Origin: an uncultured Prevotella sp.
GTDB taxonomy: Bacteria; Bacteroidota; Bacteroidia; Bacteroidales; Bacteroidaceae
Length of the DNA: 5,823 nt
NCBI GenBank assembly: GCA_947304695.1
Contig: CAMZBS010000101.1
Span: 1-5,823, forward strand
Reading direction: 5' to 3'
Shown: positions 5,145 to 5,823 of the stretch, one piece after another
How positions within the stretch are numbered: the first letter of the stretch is position 1
Layout of the letters: each line of letters begins with the position of its first letter
Translations under genes and position numbers: made by a program
The notes under the pieces: model-generated
What the model was told of the DNA's origin: nothing
The model's input: only the letters and a program-made list of their open reading frames with translations
Database searches by the model: none

Positions 5145-5823
5145 ATGAATATCATTAAGTATCCTGCAAGAAGTGAATGGGCGAAGATTGTGGAACGCCC
5201 GCATCTCGATGTGTCACAACTGAATGCTACTGTGGCATCGGTGCTGGCCGACGTGAAAGAACGTGGCGACGAGGCCGTGAAAGAATACGAACAAAAGTTC
5301 GACCATGTGGCACTCAGTCAACTGGCCGTCAGTAGCGAGGAGTTGGAAGAGGCACAGCAACTGGTGAGCAACGAGCGGAAAGAGGCCATCCGACTGGCTC
5401 ACCATAATATATATAAGTTCCACGAAGCTCAGCGGTTCAACGGCAGTAAGATTGAAACGCAGCCCGGCGTGGTGTGCTGGCAGAAAAGCGTGCCCATCGA
5501 ACGGGTGGGTCTTTACATCCCCGGTGGCACTGCCCCACTCTTCTCTACTGTGCTCATGCTGGCCACACCAGCCAAGATTGCAGGCTGTAAGGAAATCGTG
5601 CTTTGTACGCCTCCAAACAAGGAAGGCAAGGTGAATCCTGCCATTCTCGTAGCGGCCAGCATAGCCGGTGTCAGCAAGATATTCAAGGCTGGTGGCGTTC
5701 AGGCCATCGGAGCCATGGCCTACGGCACACAGTCGGTGCCCAAGGTCTATAAGATCTTCGGCCCAGGCAACCAGTATGTGATGGCCGCCAAGCAACAGGT
5801 GAGCCTGCACGACGTGGCCATCG
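5145..5823 (+). CDS. hisD: Histidinol dehydrogenase, N-terminal half (cut by window edge)
   Basis: NAD- and zinc-dependent enzyme that oxidises L-histidinol to L-histidine in two steps, the last reactions of the pathway. The visible 226 residues are about half of the usual 430 or so. After an N-terminal helical region containing the ERGDEAVKEYEQKFD segment (39-53) come ERVGLYIPGGTAPLFSTVLM (119-138), ATPAKIAGC (140-148), KAGGVQAIGAMAYGT (181-195) and the nucleotide-site segment KIFGPGNQYV (203-212), all typical of HisD. The window ends at LHDVAI, just before the expected family signature around the AGPSE motif, so the zinc ligands and the catalytic Glu-His pair are not seen. It lies 22 nt after hisG. 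In Bacteroidota hisC and hisB commonly follow; here that is an expectation, not something visible. Confidence 0.96.
   Translation, partial: MNIIKYPARSEWAKIVERPHLDVSQLNATVASVLADVKERGDEAVKEYEQKFDHVALSQLAVSSEELEEAQQLVSNERKEAIRLAHHNIYKFHEAQRFNGSKIETQPGVVCWQKSVPIERVGLYIPGGTAPLFSTVLMLATPAKIAGCKEIVLCTPPNKEGKVNPAILVAASIAGVSKIFKAGGVQAIGAMAYGTQSVPKVYKIFGPGNQYVMAAKQQVSLHDVAI

Noticed and set aside
5214..5810. 198-residue minus-strand reading frame opposite hisD
   Set aside because: The sense strand encodes an unambiguous HisD; the antisense product is His/Leu-rich with no recognisable domain.
1..5823. Hidden mobile element, defence system or other novel multi-gene system
   Set aside because: Every stretch of more than about 300 bp is a recognisable housekeeping gene or a short promoter region; there are no transposase or integrase motifs, terminal repeats, or islands of foreign composition.

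Overview
This window looks like an ordinary chromosomal segment of a Bacteroidota bacterium, most likely in the order Bacteroidales and possibly Prevotellaceae (the family is an inference). The clearest evidence is at the promoters. Each of the five transcription units has a perfect Bacteroidota -7 box (TAnnTTTG) upstream of its first gene, and most leaders are A-rich and lack a strong Shine-Dalgarno sequence. Coding DNA is of balanced base composition, while the intergenic DNA is very AT-rich.

Layout: (1) 1-502, minus strand: N-terminal half of glyceraldehyde-3-phosphate dehydrogenase (gap), cut by the left edge. (2) 503-802: AT-rich divergent intergenic region with one promoter for gap and one for mscL. 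(3) 803-1198, plus: mscL, the large-conductance mechanosensitive channel, closed by a strong intrinsic terminator at about 1223-1262. (4) 1308-2990, plus: a SulP/SLC26 anion transporter with a C-terminal STAS domain; its -7 box starts 3 nt after the terminator's T-rich tail. (5) 2997-4136, minus, convergent with the transporter and only 6 nt from it: an MltF-like lytic transglycosylase lipoprotein. It starts at TTG and has a strikingly shortened solute-binding domain. (6) 4137-4270: compact back-to-back promoters for the transglycosylase and the histidine genes, then an 8-bp tandem repeat in the hisG leader. (7) 4271-5122 and 5145-5823, plus: hisG and the first half of hisD, the start of a histidine biosynthesis operon that runs off the right edge.

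The genes do not form one pathway. They are central glycolysis, an osmotic safety valve, an anion transporter, a cell-wall lytic enzyme and an amino-acid operon, mostly in separately promoted units; only hisG-hisD is a clear functional operon. I found no mobile element, CRISPR array, RNA gene, phage gene or defence system, and I do not think the window holds a new multi-gene system. The points most worth a second look are the internally shortened MltF-like protein, the 8-bp repeat array in the hisG leader, and the TGTCAA motifs at exact 23-bp spacing between gap and mscL, one of which lies in a 14-mer that also occurs in the hisG leader.
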